A stretch of 64,000 nt of DNA from Neotamlana nanhaiensis (GCF_000943555.1 NZ_JTDV01000008.1:124001-188000); one strand, 5' to 3'. Numbered from the stretch's first letter, positions 44,544 through 54,128 are shown. Numbers and translations are program-made. Notes: generated by a model from the letters alone, not told the origin.

Positions 44544-46904
44544 CTAAAACCTCACCCTAAAACTCACATTAGGTGTAATGCCCAACGATTCGTTTTCAAT
44601 TTTATTGATGTTATTATCGTTATCTAAGGTGTAGTAGTTATTAATAATGTTTTTGTTGTTTAGTACATTCCAAATGCTGGCGCCAACAGTTGCTTTGGCA
44701 TCATCACTCATATTGAAAGCATATGTGGCAGAACAATCGGTGCGTAAATAATCTGGTAATGTGGCGCTGTTTGGAGCTTCGTAGGTAATTTGGTCGTCAT
44801 TTGGGTTATCCGTTACACTTGGATGTGTAGTTGGTTTTCCAGAATGCCAATTTAAACCCAAAGCAAACTTAAAACTGTTATTAGTATAGGTGCCAGCAAA
44901 CGTAATGGCGTGTTCAATATTGGCATTATTAGGAAACGGATTGCCATAGTTTAAACTATCAAATTTATAATTATTTGAATTGTAAGAATACGACGCCCAT
45001 GTACTTATAATATTACTGAACTGTTTATTAACAAGAACATCAATTCCTTTTATATTATAGCTACCAATGTCGTAAATAAATTGATATTGATTTTGAAAGC
45101 CTTGACTTCTCGATGTAATACCATCGGCCTTTTTTAAATATGCTTCGGCGCTTACCAAAAATTGATTCTTATTAAAATGAATTCCAGCAGAAACCTGTTT
45201 GCTTTTTATAACAGGATTTGGGAAAATAGTTTGATCATCAGTTTCAATAATTTCTGATTGATTATTAGCAAGAACCCAACGGCGTTTTTCAATACCCAAA
45301 AAATCGTTTTGCAAATCGATGACTTGCGAGGTGGTCTGACTTTTAAATTCACCTAAAACTTCAAATCTAAAATAGTTTAAAAACCGCTGACTAAAGCTTA
45401 ATCTTGGTTCGGCAAAAATCATATTAAATTCATTGATAACATTTAAACGCGAGCCTAGAATAATTTTGGTTTTGGCGTTGTGCGATAAAAAATGAGTTTC
45501 GGCATACAAACCATGCGTCCGAAGTACTTCTTTTATGTAACTTCTAAAAACCGGATTGTTAACATCGGCTAAATTACTAATACCAATTTCTGAAAATTGA
45601 TAACCCGCATTAAACTTAAATTGGTGGTTATGCGTGTAGTTGATGTCTAGTTTTGCAGTGCCATCGTAAACTTCGTTTTCTTGAATAAGGCGTAAATCGT
45701 TTATGATGTCAAAATTCGTAGCATCTAAATCGTAGTTGGAAACATAAATTTGGGCGGTGCTTTCTAACTTTGGTGTCCAATGGCGTGTGTATGCGCCGCT
45801 AATAGCCATATTGTTTTGCGATAAGCTACTGTTTAAGGCTTCGTTTTCGTTGTTTATGGTAGATTGCTCGTCGTAATTCAAGCTGTTTTGCACATTTAAA
45901 AAGTGAAAACGAAGATGGTCTTTTTCACTTATGTCGTAGAGGAATTTTGCCGTAAAATCGTAAAAATAAAAGTTCTCGTTTTGCGAAATGGTATTGGCAT
46001 TGTTTTTTCCTTTTGAAAAATCGGAATCTTGAAAAACACGTTTAAAATATTGGTTGTAAGTTGAAGTGCTTACGGCATCGGTTAGCGAACGGCGTGCCGA
46101 AAGTTGTAATTCGGTTTTTTTACTTAACGGAATTGTAGCATTAGCATCGGTGTTGAGCAAATTAAAGCCTATACCAGCTTTAAACTCGTTGTTAATCGTG
46201 TTGGGTAATTCCATATCGATAACACTAGAAATGCCATCGCCGTATTTGGCACGTGTTCCGTTTTTGTAAACATTAACCCGTTTTGTCGTGTACGGATTAA
46301 ACGCCGAAATCAACCCAAAAAAATGTCCCGATTGATACATTTTTATACCTTCCCACAGCAGCAAGTTTTGGTCGTGTGTGCCGCCTCGAACATTAATGTT
46401 CGATACGGTTTCGTCGTTGCTTAAAACTCCCGGAAGCGCTTGTATGGTTTGTAAAACATCGGGTTCTATAAGTCCGGGTAAAATACCAAACGCATCGGGT
46501 TTTAAAGTTATAGAGCCATCGTTTAATTTGGTAATACCCGAAGTTAAATAGTTGGTTACAATAACTTCTTCTAAAGTTTCAATGGTTCTTTTTGATGAGC
46601 TCTTTTCAGCTTCAGCTTCACGAATAATAATGAATCGGTCATCAAGCAACTCAAAATCAAGCTGCGTTTTTTCTTCTAAAAATATAATTAAGTGTTCCAA
46701 CGAAATGTCCTCCGAAGGTAAAGTCAGCATTTTATTTTTTACGGTATCATCAGCAAATGAAAAGCGTATTTGATAACTCGCTTCTAGTTGTTTTAAAATT
46801 TGGGCAAGCGGCTGTTTGTCTTTTTTGTTAGTTTGTGCGTAAGGTGTGGCAACTTTCAAAAAAAACAATAGAAAAAAAATAATAACTCGCGTGTTGCTAT
46901 TCAC
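44544..46904 (-). CDS. TonB-dependent receptor with N-terminal STN signalling domain
   Basis: The 786-residue outer-membrane receptor has a signal peptide (to about residue 24) and an STN domain (about 33-96, ILKQLEASYQIRFSF...FELLDDRFIII). A plug (about 130-235, with ALPGVLSNDETVSNINVRGG) and a 22-strand-type barrel ending in NVSFRVRF follow. An STN domain lets ligand binding signal to a FecR-type anti-sigma factor, and the fecR gene overlaps it by 8 bases. No SusD partner is present, so this is a metal-, heme- or siderophore-type transducer rather than a glycan system. The ligand is unknown. Confidence 0.88.
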   Translation of the reverse strand: MNSNTRVIIFFLLFFLKVATPYAQTNKKDKQPLAQILKQLEASYQIRFSFADDTVKNKMLTLPSEDISLEHLIIFLEEKTQLDFELLDDRFIIIREAEAEKSSSKRTIETLEEVIVTNYLTSGITKLNDGSITLKPDAFGILPGLIEPDVLQTIQALPGVLSNDETVSNINVRGGTHDQNLLLWEGIKMYQSGHFFGLISAFNPYTTKRVNVYKNGTRAKYGDGISSVIDMELPNTINNEFKAGIGFNLLNTDANATIPLSKKTELQLSARRSLTDAVSTSTYNQYFKRVFQDSDFSKGKNNANTISQNENFYFYDFTAKFLYDISEKDHLRFHFLNVQNSLNYDEQSTINNENEALNSSLSQNNMAISGAYTRHWTPKLESTAQIYVSNYDLDATNFDIINDLRLIQENEVYDGTAKLDINYTHNHQFKFNAGYQFSEIGISNLADVNNPVFRSYIKEVLRTHGLYAETHFLSHNAKTKIILGSRLNVINEFNMIFAEPRLSFSQRFLNYFRFEVLGEFKSQTTSQVIDLQNDFLGIEKRRWVLANNQSEIIETDDQTIFPNPVIKSKQVSAGIHFNKNQFLVSAEAYLKKADGITSRSQGFQNQYQFIYDIGSYNIKGIDVLVNKQFSNIISTWASYSYNSNNYKFDSLNYGNPFPNNANIEHAITFAGTYTNNSFKFALGLNWHSGKPTTHPSVTDNPNDDQITYEAPNSATLPDYLRTDCSATYAFNMSDDAKATVGASIWNVLNNKNIINNYYTLDNDNNINKIENESLGITPNVSFRVRF

Positions 46905-47811
46905 GTTTAAGTGTAATGGTCTGGTTTTGTTTAGTGTACGTTAGGTGTAAAGGCAAGGTAATAGATTTTAAGGCAACCTCTAAATTGTTATGTGTAAAAC
47001 TGCCTGTAAAGCGTTGGTTGTCATCTATATTTATAAGTTTAATGTGCACGTTGTATTGTCGTTCAAACTCGGTAAGCACCGTTTTGTAAGGCATACTCTT
47101 AAAGCTACTTTCGTTATTTAACCACGAAGGTGTTGGGCGATTTTCTTTTTCTTTAGCAATACTTTTCCCATCAATAATTAAAAAACTGTCACCAGGTTTT
47201 AATTTGGTTTCTTTGGCATTGTGGGTAACTCCAACTAAACCTTCGTAGCAAATAACTTCAAAATAATTGTTGCGCTGTTTTACATTAAACTGCGTGCCGT
47301 AAACGGTTACCACGCCTTGAGATGTGTTTACGCTAAACGACGAACCTTTGGCTACCTTAAAAAAAGCTTCACCTTGTAAACTCACCTCGCGGTTCGTGTT
47401 CCAACGGCTTTTATTGTATTCTAAAACCGATTTTGCATTAAGTGAAACACTAGAATTATCGGGTAATTCTATGGTTGTTTTTTCGGCAAAAGCAGTTTCA
47501 ATAGTAGTGTTTAAGGTCGTGGTGTAATAGTACAAACTAAAACAAACAGCTAAAATGGCTGCGACACGTAAAAAGGGCTTTAACCATTGGTTTTTAGGCG
47601 CAGGTTTTTTTGTTTTAATTGCAGATAACACGTTGTTTAAAGCTTCAGAGGTGTTAAAATCATCAGCCTCAAAGTGTTGCAGGTTTTGGTTCAATTTTAC
47701 TAAATCGTCGTAGTCTTCAAGCTGTTTAAAAGCTTCAAGTTCTACAGGATTTAGATTGTTATCTAACCATTTCGATATGAGTGTTTCTCTATCCATGTTA
47801 TCGTTATTCAT
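46897..47811 (-). CDS. FecR family anti-sigma factor
   Basis: The 304-residue protein has a cytoplasmic N-terminal part (about 1-80, WLDNNLNPVELEAFKQLEDYDDL) to hold the sigma factor and one membrane helix (about 83-102). The periplasmic FecR domain has PDNSSVSLNAKS, LQGEAFFKVAKG and TVYGTQFNVK. A C-terminal DUF4974-like segment (about 230-304, SFKSMPYKTVLTEFERQYNV) resembles an STN fold. It is translated with the receptor (8-base overlap) and follows the sigma gene after a repeat-containing gap. Confidence 0.92.
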   Translation of the reverse strand: MNNDNMDRETLISKWLDNNLNPVELEAFKQLEDYDDLVKLNQNLQHFEADDFNTSEALNNVLSAIKTKKPAPKNQWLKPFLRVAAILAVCFSLYYYTTTLNTTIETAFAEKTTIELPDNSSVSLNAKSVLEYNKSRWNTNREVSLQGEAFFKVAKGSSFSVNTSQGVVTVYGTQFNVKQRNNYFEVICYEGLVGVTHNAKETKLKPGDSFLIIDGKSIAKEKENRPTPSWLNNESSFKSMPYKTVLTEFERQYNVHIKLINIDDNQRFTGSFTHNNLEVALKSITLPLHLTYTKQNQTITLKRE

Positions 47812-47875
47812 CTATATAACAGTTTAGTTTTATTTTTTCCTACCCTTGGGTTTAATTTTTTTTGAAAATCTTTTA

Positions 47876-47954
47876 TGTCATTACGAACGCAGTGAAGTAA
47901 TCTTTTTAATTTAAAGATTGCCACGTCATTCGTACCTCATTTCTCGCAATGACA
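47876..47954. repeat. Inverted pair of family B repeats
   Basis: TGTCATTACGA...TAATCTTT is followed, head to head, by AAAGATTGCC...CGCAATGACA, giving a long hairpin. The right half is the reverse complement of the single family B copy at 13572-13606 with small changes. It separates the sigma factor gene from fecR and could attenuate or stabilise the shared transcript. Confidence 0.75.
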
Positions 47955-47977
47955 GATTGCTTTAGCATTTATTATTT

Positions 47978-48493
47978 TTACAACTCTTTAATTTCCTTTC
48001 TTAGTTTCTCTAAAGCGCCATAAATGCGTTTTTCAACTGCTTTTGTCGAGATGTTTAAAACTTCGGCTATTTCTTTAAAACGTTTGCCTTCAATTCTATT
48101 CATTAAAAAAGCTTCACGCTGTGCATCGGTTAAATTACTCAGGGCTTTTTGTAATTTTTCGTTGTATTCGGCTTCCTGCATTAAAAATTCAGGACTTTCG
48201 TTGGTGCTCGTTTTGGGTTTGGTTTGCTGGTATTTTAAAACTACTTTTTGGTGAGCAGCTTCGTTAAGCATTAAATTATTAGCGGTGGTGTAAACAAAAC
48301 TTTTGGCTTTTTCGGGCGATACTTTCGCGCAGTTTTCCCAAAGTTTAATAAAAGCTTCCTGTACTTTATCTTTTGGGTTTAATAAATCGCCAAACTTATA
48401 GTATAAAAAGTTGTGTAAATCTTTGGCATGTTTATTAAATATGGATGAAAAAATATGCTCTTCGCAAATATTATCGTGTAATTGTTTACCCAT
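47978..48493 (-). CDS. FecI-like ECF RNA polymerase sigma factor
   Basis: The 171-residue protein has sigma-70 region 2 (HDLHNFLYYKFGDLLNPKDKVQEAFIKLWENC segment, about 25-57, given here as landmarks only) and region 4 (about 118-168, LTDAQREAFLMNRIEG, then FKEIAEVLNISTKAVEKRIYGAL). With the FecR and TonB receptor genes downstream it forms a surface-signalling module. It would be released when the receptor binds its ligand. A near-consensus -7 box (TATTTTAG) lies just upstream on its own strand. Confidence 0.92.
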   Translation of the reverse strand: MGKQLHDNICEEHIFSSIFNKHAKDLHNFLYYKFGDLLNPKDKVQEAFIKLWENCAKVSPEKAKSFVYTTANNLMLNEAAHQKVVLKYQQTKPKTSTNESPEFLMQEAEYNEKLQKALSNLTDAQREAFLMNRIEGKRFKEIAEVLNISTKAVEKRIYGALEKLRKEIKEL

Positions 48494-48617
48494 AGGTATT
48501 GGCGGTTGGTTGCACTAAAATAGAGCTTTTTTACTATTTGGAATTTGCAATTTAAATTTTTTTTAGGATTGTAGGGTAGGAGTTTTTAAAGTTTAGCTGT
48601 TTTATAAACAAAATGCT

Positions 48618-50411
48618 ATGTATAACCCAAACCCATTAATTATGAACACTAAATTAAAATCATTATTAATTATTCCTTTTTTTGTCCTTTTATTTTTTAG
48701 TTCCTGCCAGAAAGAAGCGGTTGAAATTACCAATCCTGAAGAATCTGAAGCCTTAGCTCCAAACGACGAGCTTACAAACCTAATGTTCTCCACATCTACT
48801 ATGGATGGTTCCTACGATAATATTTTAGATAATGCCAGTTGTATTTCGGTTGAATTACCTGTAACTGTTATTGTAAATGGTTTAGACGTTACCATCGACT
48901 CTAAAGAAGATTTTAAAACTATTGAAGCTATTTTTAATGAGTTTGAAGATGATGATGATGCCTTAGAAATTATCTTTCCTATAACCATAGTTTTGTCAGA
49001 TTACGAAGAAATTGTTATTGAAAACCGCGAGCAACTTAAAGAAATAATTAAGGAATGTAAAGGTGAAAATGAAGAAGATGATGATATTGAGTGTATAGAT
49101 TTTCAATATCCTATTTCGTTTTCTGTATTTAATCGAAATTTCGAGATTATTAATGTAGTAGATATTGAAAACGATCGTCAATTATACCGATTTATTAAAC
49201 GCATTAAAAACGAAGCAAACCTAATTGCTAGTTTAAATTTTCCTATTACGTTGGTTTATGCCGATGGAAATACAGTTGAAGTACACAATAATGCAGAGTT
49301 AGCCCAAACGATTAAAGAAGCTAAAGATGCTTGTGATGAAGACGATGATAACGATTATGGTGATGACGATTTTACTAAAGAACGTCTAGACGAATACTTA
49401 AAACTTTGCCCTTGGGTGGTACATGAGTTTAAGCGTAATGAACAAGACCGCACAGTAGATTACGATGCTTATGCATTAAAGTTTAAAGAAGACAATGTTG
49501 TAGTAATGCGAGCAAGAAATGGCGATGTATTAACAGGAACTTGGTCTACTCGTGTAACCGATAATGGCGCTATGATTAAGTTAGAGTTTGACACTCTTGC
49601 AGATTTTACGCTAGAATGGTTTGTTTACGATTTGGCTCCAGGAAGAATTAAGTTTTATCAATCTGGTGGTAACCGAATTATTATGAAGAAAAACTGTGAT
49701 GTTCTGGTCGAAATTACAAAAGAACGTATTGAAAATTATTTACAAGAATGTTACTGGAGAGTTGCAAGGCTTAATGTTGATGGTGCCGATAATGATAAAA
49801 AATACATTGGAACACCATTAAAATTCTTAGAAAATAATCAAGTTAAAATTAGAGTTGAAGGTGAATTTGTTACAGGAACTTACGATGTTTTAGCTTACAA
49901 TTCTAACGGTTTTGTGCTTCAAATTCAAATAGATGGTCGCCCTTATTTACAATTAGAGTGGTTTGTAACTGTTTTAGAAGAAGGCCTAATAAAATTAGAA
50001 AACTTAGGAAATCGTGACGATAAAATGGTACTAAAGCGTCATTGTTTTGATACTGATGATGATGTTAAGTTTATCGACGCCATGTTAATTCAAGGTGCTT
50101 GGGAAGTAGCGTATTACCAAGATGCAAATGTTGATAAAACAGATATTTTTTACAATTATACCTTTAACTTTAAAGTAACAGGTAGAGTAGAAGTAGCAAA
50201 CCCTAACGGTGTGTCGGTAGTAAATGGATCATGGTTGTCTTATCGCGATGAAGGTTTGTATTTAGGACTTTACTTTAAAGATAACGAGCCTTTTAATATT
50301 TTAAATCACCGTTGGAAAATTCTTGAAATTGCAGAAGGTAGAATAGAAGTAAAAGATTTAGCTGCCGATGGTAGTATAGAACGCATTTTAGTTCTGGAAA
50401 AGAAAAGTTAA
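48618..50411 (+). CDS. Multi-repeat lipoprotein of unknown function, divergent from the sigma/FecR/TonB unit
   Basis: The gene faces away from the sigma factor gene across 124 bases. The better start is the ninth codon (48642), giving a normal lipoprotein signal with the lipid Cys in FFSSC. The mature protein has four repeats of about 33 residues (78-110, 117-147, 162-197, 206-238; pattern PITIVxxDxxxVxIxNxEQLxxxIKE), three of them separated by Asp/Glu-rich stretches such as DEDDDND. Three lipocalin-like beta repeats of about 105 residues follow (255-360, 366-476, 486-595; each W-V...GTW/Y...LEWFV...GRIK...MVLKxxC). No function is recognised. Acid stretches may bind metal ions; surface exposure is inferred. 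Confidence 0.8.
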   Translation: MYNPNPLIMNTKLKSLLIIPFFVLLFFSSCQKEAVEITNPEESEALAPNDELTNLMFSTSTMDGSYDNILDNASCISVELPVTVIVNGLDVTIDSKEDFKTIEAIFNEFEDDDDALEIIFPITIVLSDYEEIVIENREQLKEIIKECKGENEEDDDIECIDFQYPISFSVFNRNFEIINVVDIENDRQLYRFIKRIKNEANLIASLNFPITLVYADGNTVEVHNNAELAQTIKEAKDACDEDDDNDYGDDDFTKERLDEYLKLCPWVVHEFKRNEQDRTVDYDAYALKFKEDNVVVMRARNGDVLTGTWSTRVTDNGAMIKLEFDTLADFTLEWFVYDLAPGRIKFYQSGGNRIIMKKNCDVLVEITKERIENYLQECYWRVARLNVDGADNDKKYIGTPLKFLENNQVKIRVEGEFVTGTYDVLAYNSNGFVLQIQIDGRPYLQLEWFVTVLEEGLIKLENLGNRDDKMVLKRHCFDTDDDVKFIDAMLIQGAWEVAYYQDANVDKTDIFYNYTFNFKVTGRVEVANPNGVSVVNGSWLSYRDEGLYLGLYFKDNEPFNILNHRWKILEIAEGRIEVKDLAADGSIERILVLEKKS

Positions 50412-50480
50412 TTTGTTTTTGGTTGATAGAAGGAACACTAGAATTTCGATTTTTGGTTAATTAACTCAGTTTCCTTTTAC

Positions 50481-50518
50481 AAAGGCTGTCAAAATTATTG
50501 TTTTGATGGCCTTTTTTT
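50481..50518 (+). terminator. Intrinsic terminator after the repeat lipoprotein
   Basis: AAAGGC(tg)TCAAAA and TTTTGA(tg)GCCTTT pair around a TTATTG loop and are followed by a T-run. Confidence 0.85.
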
Positions 50519-50597
50519 ATTTCCGCGAAAGCGTTAACCCAGAATAATTTATTAGCGATTTTATAATTAACAGGTTTTTAAATACAAGGCAATTCAC

Positions 50598-50605
50598 TAA
50601 ATTTG
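50598..50605 (+). promoter_or_regulatory. -7 promoter box for ffh
   Basis: TAAATTTG fits TAnnTTTG and lies 25 bases before the ffh start codon. Confidence 0.5.
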
Positions 50606-50630
50606 CACTTCTTAAAATTTCAAGATAATT

Positions 50631-51959
50631 ATGTTTAATAATTTAAGCGATAAATTAGATAAAGCCTTACACGTATTAAAAGGGCATGGGAGTATTACCG
50701 AAGTAAATGTTGCCGAAACCTTAAAAGAAGTTAGAAGAGCCTTACTCGATGCCGACGTTAACTTCAAAATAGCCAAAGAATTTACCAATAAAGTAAAGGA
50801 AAAAGCACTTGGGCAAAACGTATTAACGACGTTACAGCCAGGGCAATTAATGGTTAAAATTGTAAAAGATGAGTTAACCGAACTTATGGGTGGCGATGCC
50901 GAAGGTATTAATTTATCGGGTACGCCTAGCGTAATTTTAATGTCTGGTTTACAAGGTTCGGGTAAAACGACTTTTTCTGGTAAACTGGCTAATTATCTTA
51001 AAAATAAGAAAACCAAAAAGCCGCTTTTAGTAGCTTGTGATGTGTATCGTCCTGCGGCGATCGATCAGCTTCATGTAGTCGGAGAGCAAATAGGTGTTGA
51101 GGTGTTTAGCGATAGAGGAAATAACGATCCTGTGGCTATTTCGCAAGCGGCAATTGCACATGCAAAGTCTAACGGACATAACGTCGTAATTATCGATACC
51201 GCTGGTCGTTTAGCTGTAGATGAAGCGATGATGACCGAAATATCGAACATCCATAAAGCCATCAACCCGCAAGAAACCTTATTTGTTGTTGATTCTATGA
51301 CAGGGCAAGATGCAGTTAATACAGCAAAAGCCTTTAACGATGTCTTGAATTTTGACGGTGTTATCCTTACTAAATTAGATGGTGATACACGTGGTGGTGC
51401 GGCTATTTCTATTAAATCTGTAGTTAATAAACCAATAAAGTTTATTGGTACAGGTGAAAAAATGGATGCGATTGATGTGTTTTATCCATCACGTATGGCC
51501 GATCGTATTTTGGGTATGGGTGATGTGGTGTCGCTTGTTGAGCGTGCTCAAGAGCAATTCGATGAGCAAGAAGCCAGAAAGCTGCAAAAGAAAATTGCGA
51601 AAAATCAGTTTGGTTTCGACGATTTCTTAAATCAAATCCAGCAAATTAAGAAAATGGGTAACATGAAAGACCTTATGGGCATGATACCTGGTGCTGGAAA
51701 AATGCTTAAAGATGTTGACATTGATGATGATGCTTTTAAAGGTATTGAAGCCATTATTCATTCTATGACACCAGGAGAGCGTTCAACGCCTTCAGTTTTA
51801 AATGCAAGCAGAAAGAAGCGTATAGCAAAAGGATCTGGAACATCGGTTCAAGAGGTAAATCAGTTATTAAAACAATTTAACCAAATGAGCAAAATGATGA
51901 AAATGATGCAAGGCGGTGGCGGCAAAAAGATGATGCAAATGATGAAGAATATGCGATAG
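50631..51959 (+). CDS. ffh: Signal recognition particle protein Ffh
   Basis: Ffh binds signal peptides and 4.5S RNA and delivers ribosomes to the membrane. The 442-residue protein has an N domain, a GTPase G domain (GLQGSGKTTFSGKLA at about 106-120, DTAGRLAVDE, TKLDGDTRGGAA) and a Met-rich C-terminal M domain ending in KKMMQMMKNM. The 4.5S RNA gene was not recognised nearby. A short CAGTCTC tandem repeat follows the stop. Confidence 0.96.
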   Translation: MFNNLSDKLDKALHVLKGHGSITEVNVAETLKEVRRALLDADVNFKIAKEFTNKVKEKALGQNVLTTLQPGQLMVKIVKDELTELMGGDAEGINLSGTPSVILMSGLQGSGKTTFSGKLANYLKNKKTKKPLLVACDVYRPAAIDQLHVVGEQIGVEVFSDRGNNDPVAISQAAIAHAKSNGHNVVIIDTAGRLAVDEAMMTEISNIHKAINPQETLFVVDSMTGQDAVNTAKAFNDVLNFDGVILTKLDGDTRGGAAISIKSVVNKPIKFIGTGEKMDAIDVFYPSRMADRILGMGDVVSLVERAQEQFDEQEARKLQKKIAKNQFGFDDFLNQIQQIKKMGNMKDLMGMIPGAGKMLKDVDIDDDAFKGIEAIIHSMTPGERSTPSVLNASRKKRIAKGSGTSVQEVNQLLKQFNQMSKMMKMMQGGGGKKMMQMMKNMR

Positions 51960-52004
51960 GATTTTAGTTTACAGTCTCAGTCTCAGTCTCAGTTTCTTTG
52001 AATT

Positions 52005-52379
52005 ATGGATTTTAAAGATTTGTTAGCATATAAAAAGGCATTCGATTTGGCGATGAATATTTATAAAGTGTCTAAAACGTTTCCGAAAGAAGAGACTTAT
52101 TCACTAACCGATCAAATTAGAAGAAGTTCAAGGTCAGTTTGTGCTAATATGGCTGAAGCTTATAGAAAACGAATATATCCGAAGTATTTTATTAGTAAAC
52201 TAACTGATGCTGATGGTGAAAATTCCGAAACAAGTACGTGGCTAGATTTTGCTTTGAATTGTGATTATATTTCAAAAGAAATGTATGTTGACTTAACAAA
52301 TCAAGGAAATGAGATTGGAAAACTAATAAATTATATGATTAAAAATCCACATAAATTTGGGGTTAAAACTGAAAGCTAA
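52005..52379 (+). CDS. Four-helix-bundle protein (S23/IVP family)
   Basis: The 124-residue all-helical protein shows the family pattern: DLLAYKKAFDLAMNIY, then FPKEETYSLTDQIRRSSRSVCANMAEAYRK and a C-terminal EIGKLINYMI. These small genes occur as intervening sequences in some 23S rRNA genes and as dispersed solitary genes in Bacteroidetes. Function is not established. It sits as an insertion between ffh and folD, with a CAGTCTC array upstream (51973-51993) and a related CTG-rich stretch downstream (52410-52440), suggesting it can move or recombine. Confidence 0.85.
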   Translation: MDFKDLLAYKKAFDLAMNIYKVSKTFPKEETYSLTDQIRRSSRSVCANMAEAYRKRIYPKYFISKLTDADGENSETSTWLDFALNCDYISKEMYVDLTNQGNEIGKLINYMIKNPHKFGVKTES

Positions 52380-52449
52380 AACTTATAAAGTAACCAGTTT
52401 GCAAGCATGATTAACTGTTGACTGCTACTGCGACTGAAAACTATTAAAT

Positions 52450-53325
52450 ATGACAATCTTAGACGGTAAAAAAGTAAGTAACGACATAAAAAACGAAATT
52501 GCAGAACATGTATCTGCAATGGTGTCAAAAGGAGAAAAAGTGCCTCATTTGGCCGCAGTTTTAGTGGGCAGCGACGGTGCGAGTATGACGTATGTAAACG
52601 CCAAAGTAAAAGCCTGTGAAAAAATAGGTTTTAAATCGACGCTTATTGAGTTACCAGAATACACATCGGAAGAAGAATTACTTGAAACAATAAACAAGTT
52701 AAACACCGATAGCGATATTGATGGTTTTATAGTGCAATTACCGTTACCGGAACAAATTGATGAGCAAAAAGTATTGATGGCTATCGATCCTGATAAAGAT
52801 GTTGATGGTTTTCACCCAACAAACGTGGGACGTATGGCTTTAGATTTGCCAACCTTTTTACCTGCAACGCCTTACGGTATTATGGAATTACTAGAGCGTT
52901 ACCAAGTTGAAACTTCAGGTAAAAACGTTGTGGTTATGGGGCGTAGCCATATTGTTGGTCGCCCAATGAGTATTTTAATGAGCCAGAAACGTAAAGCGGG
53001 CGATGCTACGGTTACCGTGGTGCATAGTCGTTCTAAAAACTTAAAAGAAATTACTTTAGGTGCCGATATTATTGTAGCTGCTATTGGTATTTCAGAGTTT
53101 TTAACAGGCGATATGGTAAAAGAAGATGTTGTGGTTATCGATGTTGGTATTACACGTGTGCCAGACCAAACCAAAAAGAATGGTTACCGATTGGCAGGCG
53201 ATGTACATTTTGAAAGCGTAAGCAAAAAGGCAAGCTACATTACACCAGTTCCTGGAGGTGTTGGCCCAATGACGATTGCGATGCTGTTAAAAAACACGCT
53301 ACTAGCTAGAGAGCGTCACGGATAG
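52450..53325 (+). CDS. folD: Methylenetetrahydrofolate dehydrogenase / methenyltetrahydrofolate cyclohydrolase
   Basis: FolD interconverts 5,10-methylene- and 10-formyl-tetrahydrofolate in one-carbon metabolism. Signatures are [19 protein letters not shown] near residue 37, [11 protein letters not shown] near 95, [13 protein letters not shown] near 164 and the C-terminal [11 protein letters not shown]. The 291 residues are full length. Its methylene-folate product feeds metF at 14.4 kb. Confidence 0.96.
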   Translation: MTILDGKKVSNDIKNEIAEHVSAMVSKGEKVPHLAAVLVGSDGASMTYVNAKVKACEKIGFKSTLIELPEYTSEEELLETINKLNTDSDIDGFIVQLPLPEQIDEQKVLMAIDPDKDVDGFHPTNVGRMALDLPTFLPATPYGIMELLERYQVETSGKNVVVMGRSHIVGRPMSILMSQKRKAGDATVTVVHSRSKNLKEITLGADIIVAAIGISEFLTGDMVKEDVVVIDVGITRVPDQTKKNGYRLAGDVHFESVSKKASYITPVPGGVGPMTIAMLLKNTLLARERHG

Positions 53326-53350
53326 AGAAGTTATCAAAACAAAAAAATAT

Positions 53351-53385
53351 AAAAGGAATTAGCGTTGTGTTAATTCCTTTTTCGC
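53351..53385. terminator. Bidirectional terminator between folD and rluF
   Basis: AAAAGGAATTA and TAATTCCTTTT form an 11-bp stem with a 9-base loop, followed by T residues. It overlaps the stop codon of the convergent rluF gene. Confidence 0.8.
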
Positions 53386-54125
53386 GTTTTAGGTGTAAAT
53401 GTTTTTGTAGAATGTTCTAAAAGCTTGTTCAAGTTTGTAAACTCGTCTTTAGTTAACTCACGATATTTTCCAATGGGCATATCGAGGTTTATATTCATAA
53501 TTCTAACGCGTTTTAAGGTTTGTACTTCGTAGTTTAAATAGCTGCACATGCGTCTAATCTGTCGGTTTAAACCTTGCGTTAAAATAATTTTGAATTTGTA
53601 GGTGCCTAATTTTTCAACCTTACATTTTTTAGTAGTTTGCTTTAATTCTTCTAAATAAATACCACCACGCATGCGCTCTAAAAAGGTTTGCGAAATAGGC
53701 TTATCAACGGTAACAACATATTCTTTTTCGTGGTTGTTGCTGGCGCGAAGAATTTTATTAACGATGTCACCATCATCGGTTAATAGAATTAAACCTTCAC
53801 TCGGTTTGTCGAGTCTTCCAATAGGGAAAATACGTTTGTGATAGTTTATAAAATCTATAATGTTGTCTTTTTCAATATTGGTATCTGTAGTACAAACAAT
53901 ACCAACAGGTTTATTGAAGGCTAAATACACAAAACGGTCTTTCGTGTTTTTAATAATTTCGCCATCAACGGCAACCACATCGTTGGGCGCCACTTTGGTT
54001 CCCATTTCGGGTACAACACCGTTTAGGGTTACTCGTCCTGCATCAATAAGTTTATCGGCTTCTCGCCTTGAGCAATAGCCAACTTCACTTAAATACTTGT
54101 TTAATCGTGTTAAATTATCGCTCAA
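53370..54125 (-). CDS. rluF: 23S rRNA pseudouridine(2604) synthase RluF
   Basis: RluF modifies U2604 of 23S rRNA. The 251-residue protein has an N-terminal S4 RNA-binding domain (LNKYLSEVGYCSRREADKLI). The pseudouridine synthase domain has the catalytic Asp in FPIGRLDKPSEGL near residue 100, LTQGLNRQIRRMC near 187, and the RluF-like INYHKRI and ASNNHEKEY segments. A basic C-terminal tail ends it. The alpha/beta hydrolase gene lies 3 bases upstream. Confidence 0.92.
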   Translation of the reverse strand: MSDNLTRLNKYLSEVGYCSRREADKLIDAGRVTLNGVVPEMGTKVAPNDVVAVDGEIIKNTKDRFVYLAFNKPVGIVCTTDTNIEKDNIIDFINYHKRIFPIGRLDKPSEGLILLTDDGDIVNKILRASNNHEKEYVVTVDKPISQTFLERMRGGIYLEELKQTTKKCKVEKLGTYKFKIILTQGLNRQIRRMCSYLNYEVQTLKRVRIMNINLDMPIGKYRELTKDEFTNLNKLLEHSTKTFTPKTRKRN

Positions 54126-54128
54126 AAC

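Noticed and set aside
51973-51993. CAGTCTC tandem units as a CRISPR array.
   Set aside because: The unit is about six bases without spacers and no cas gene is near; it is a simple tandem repeat.
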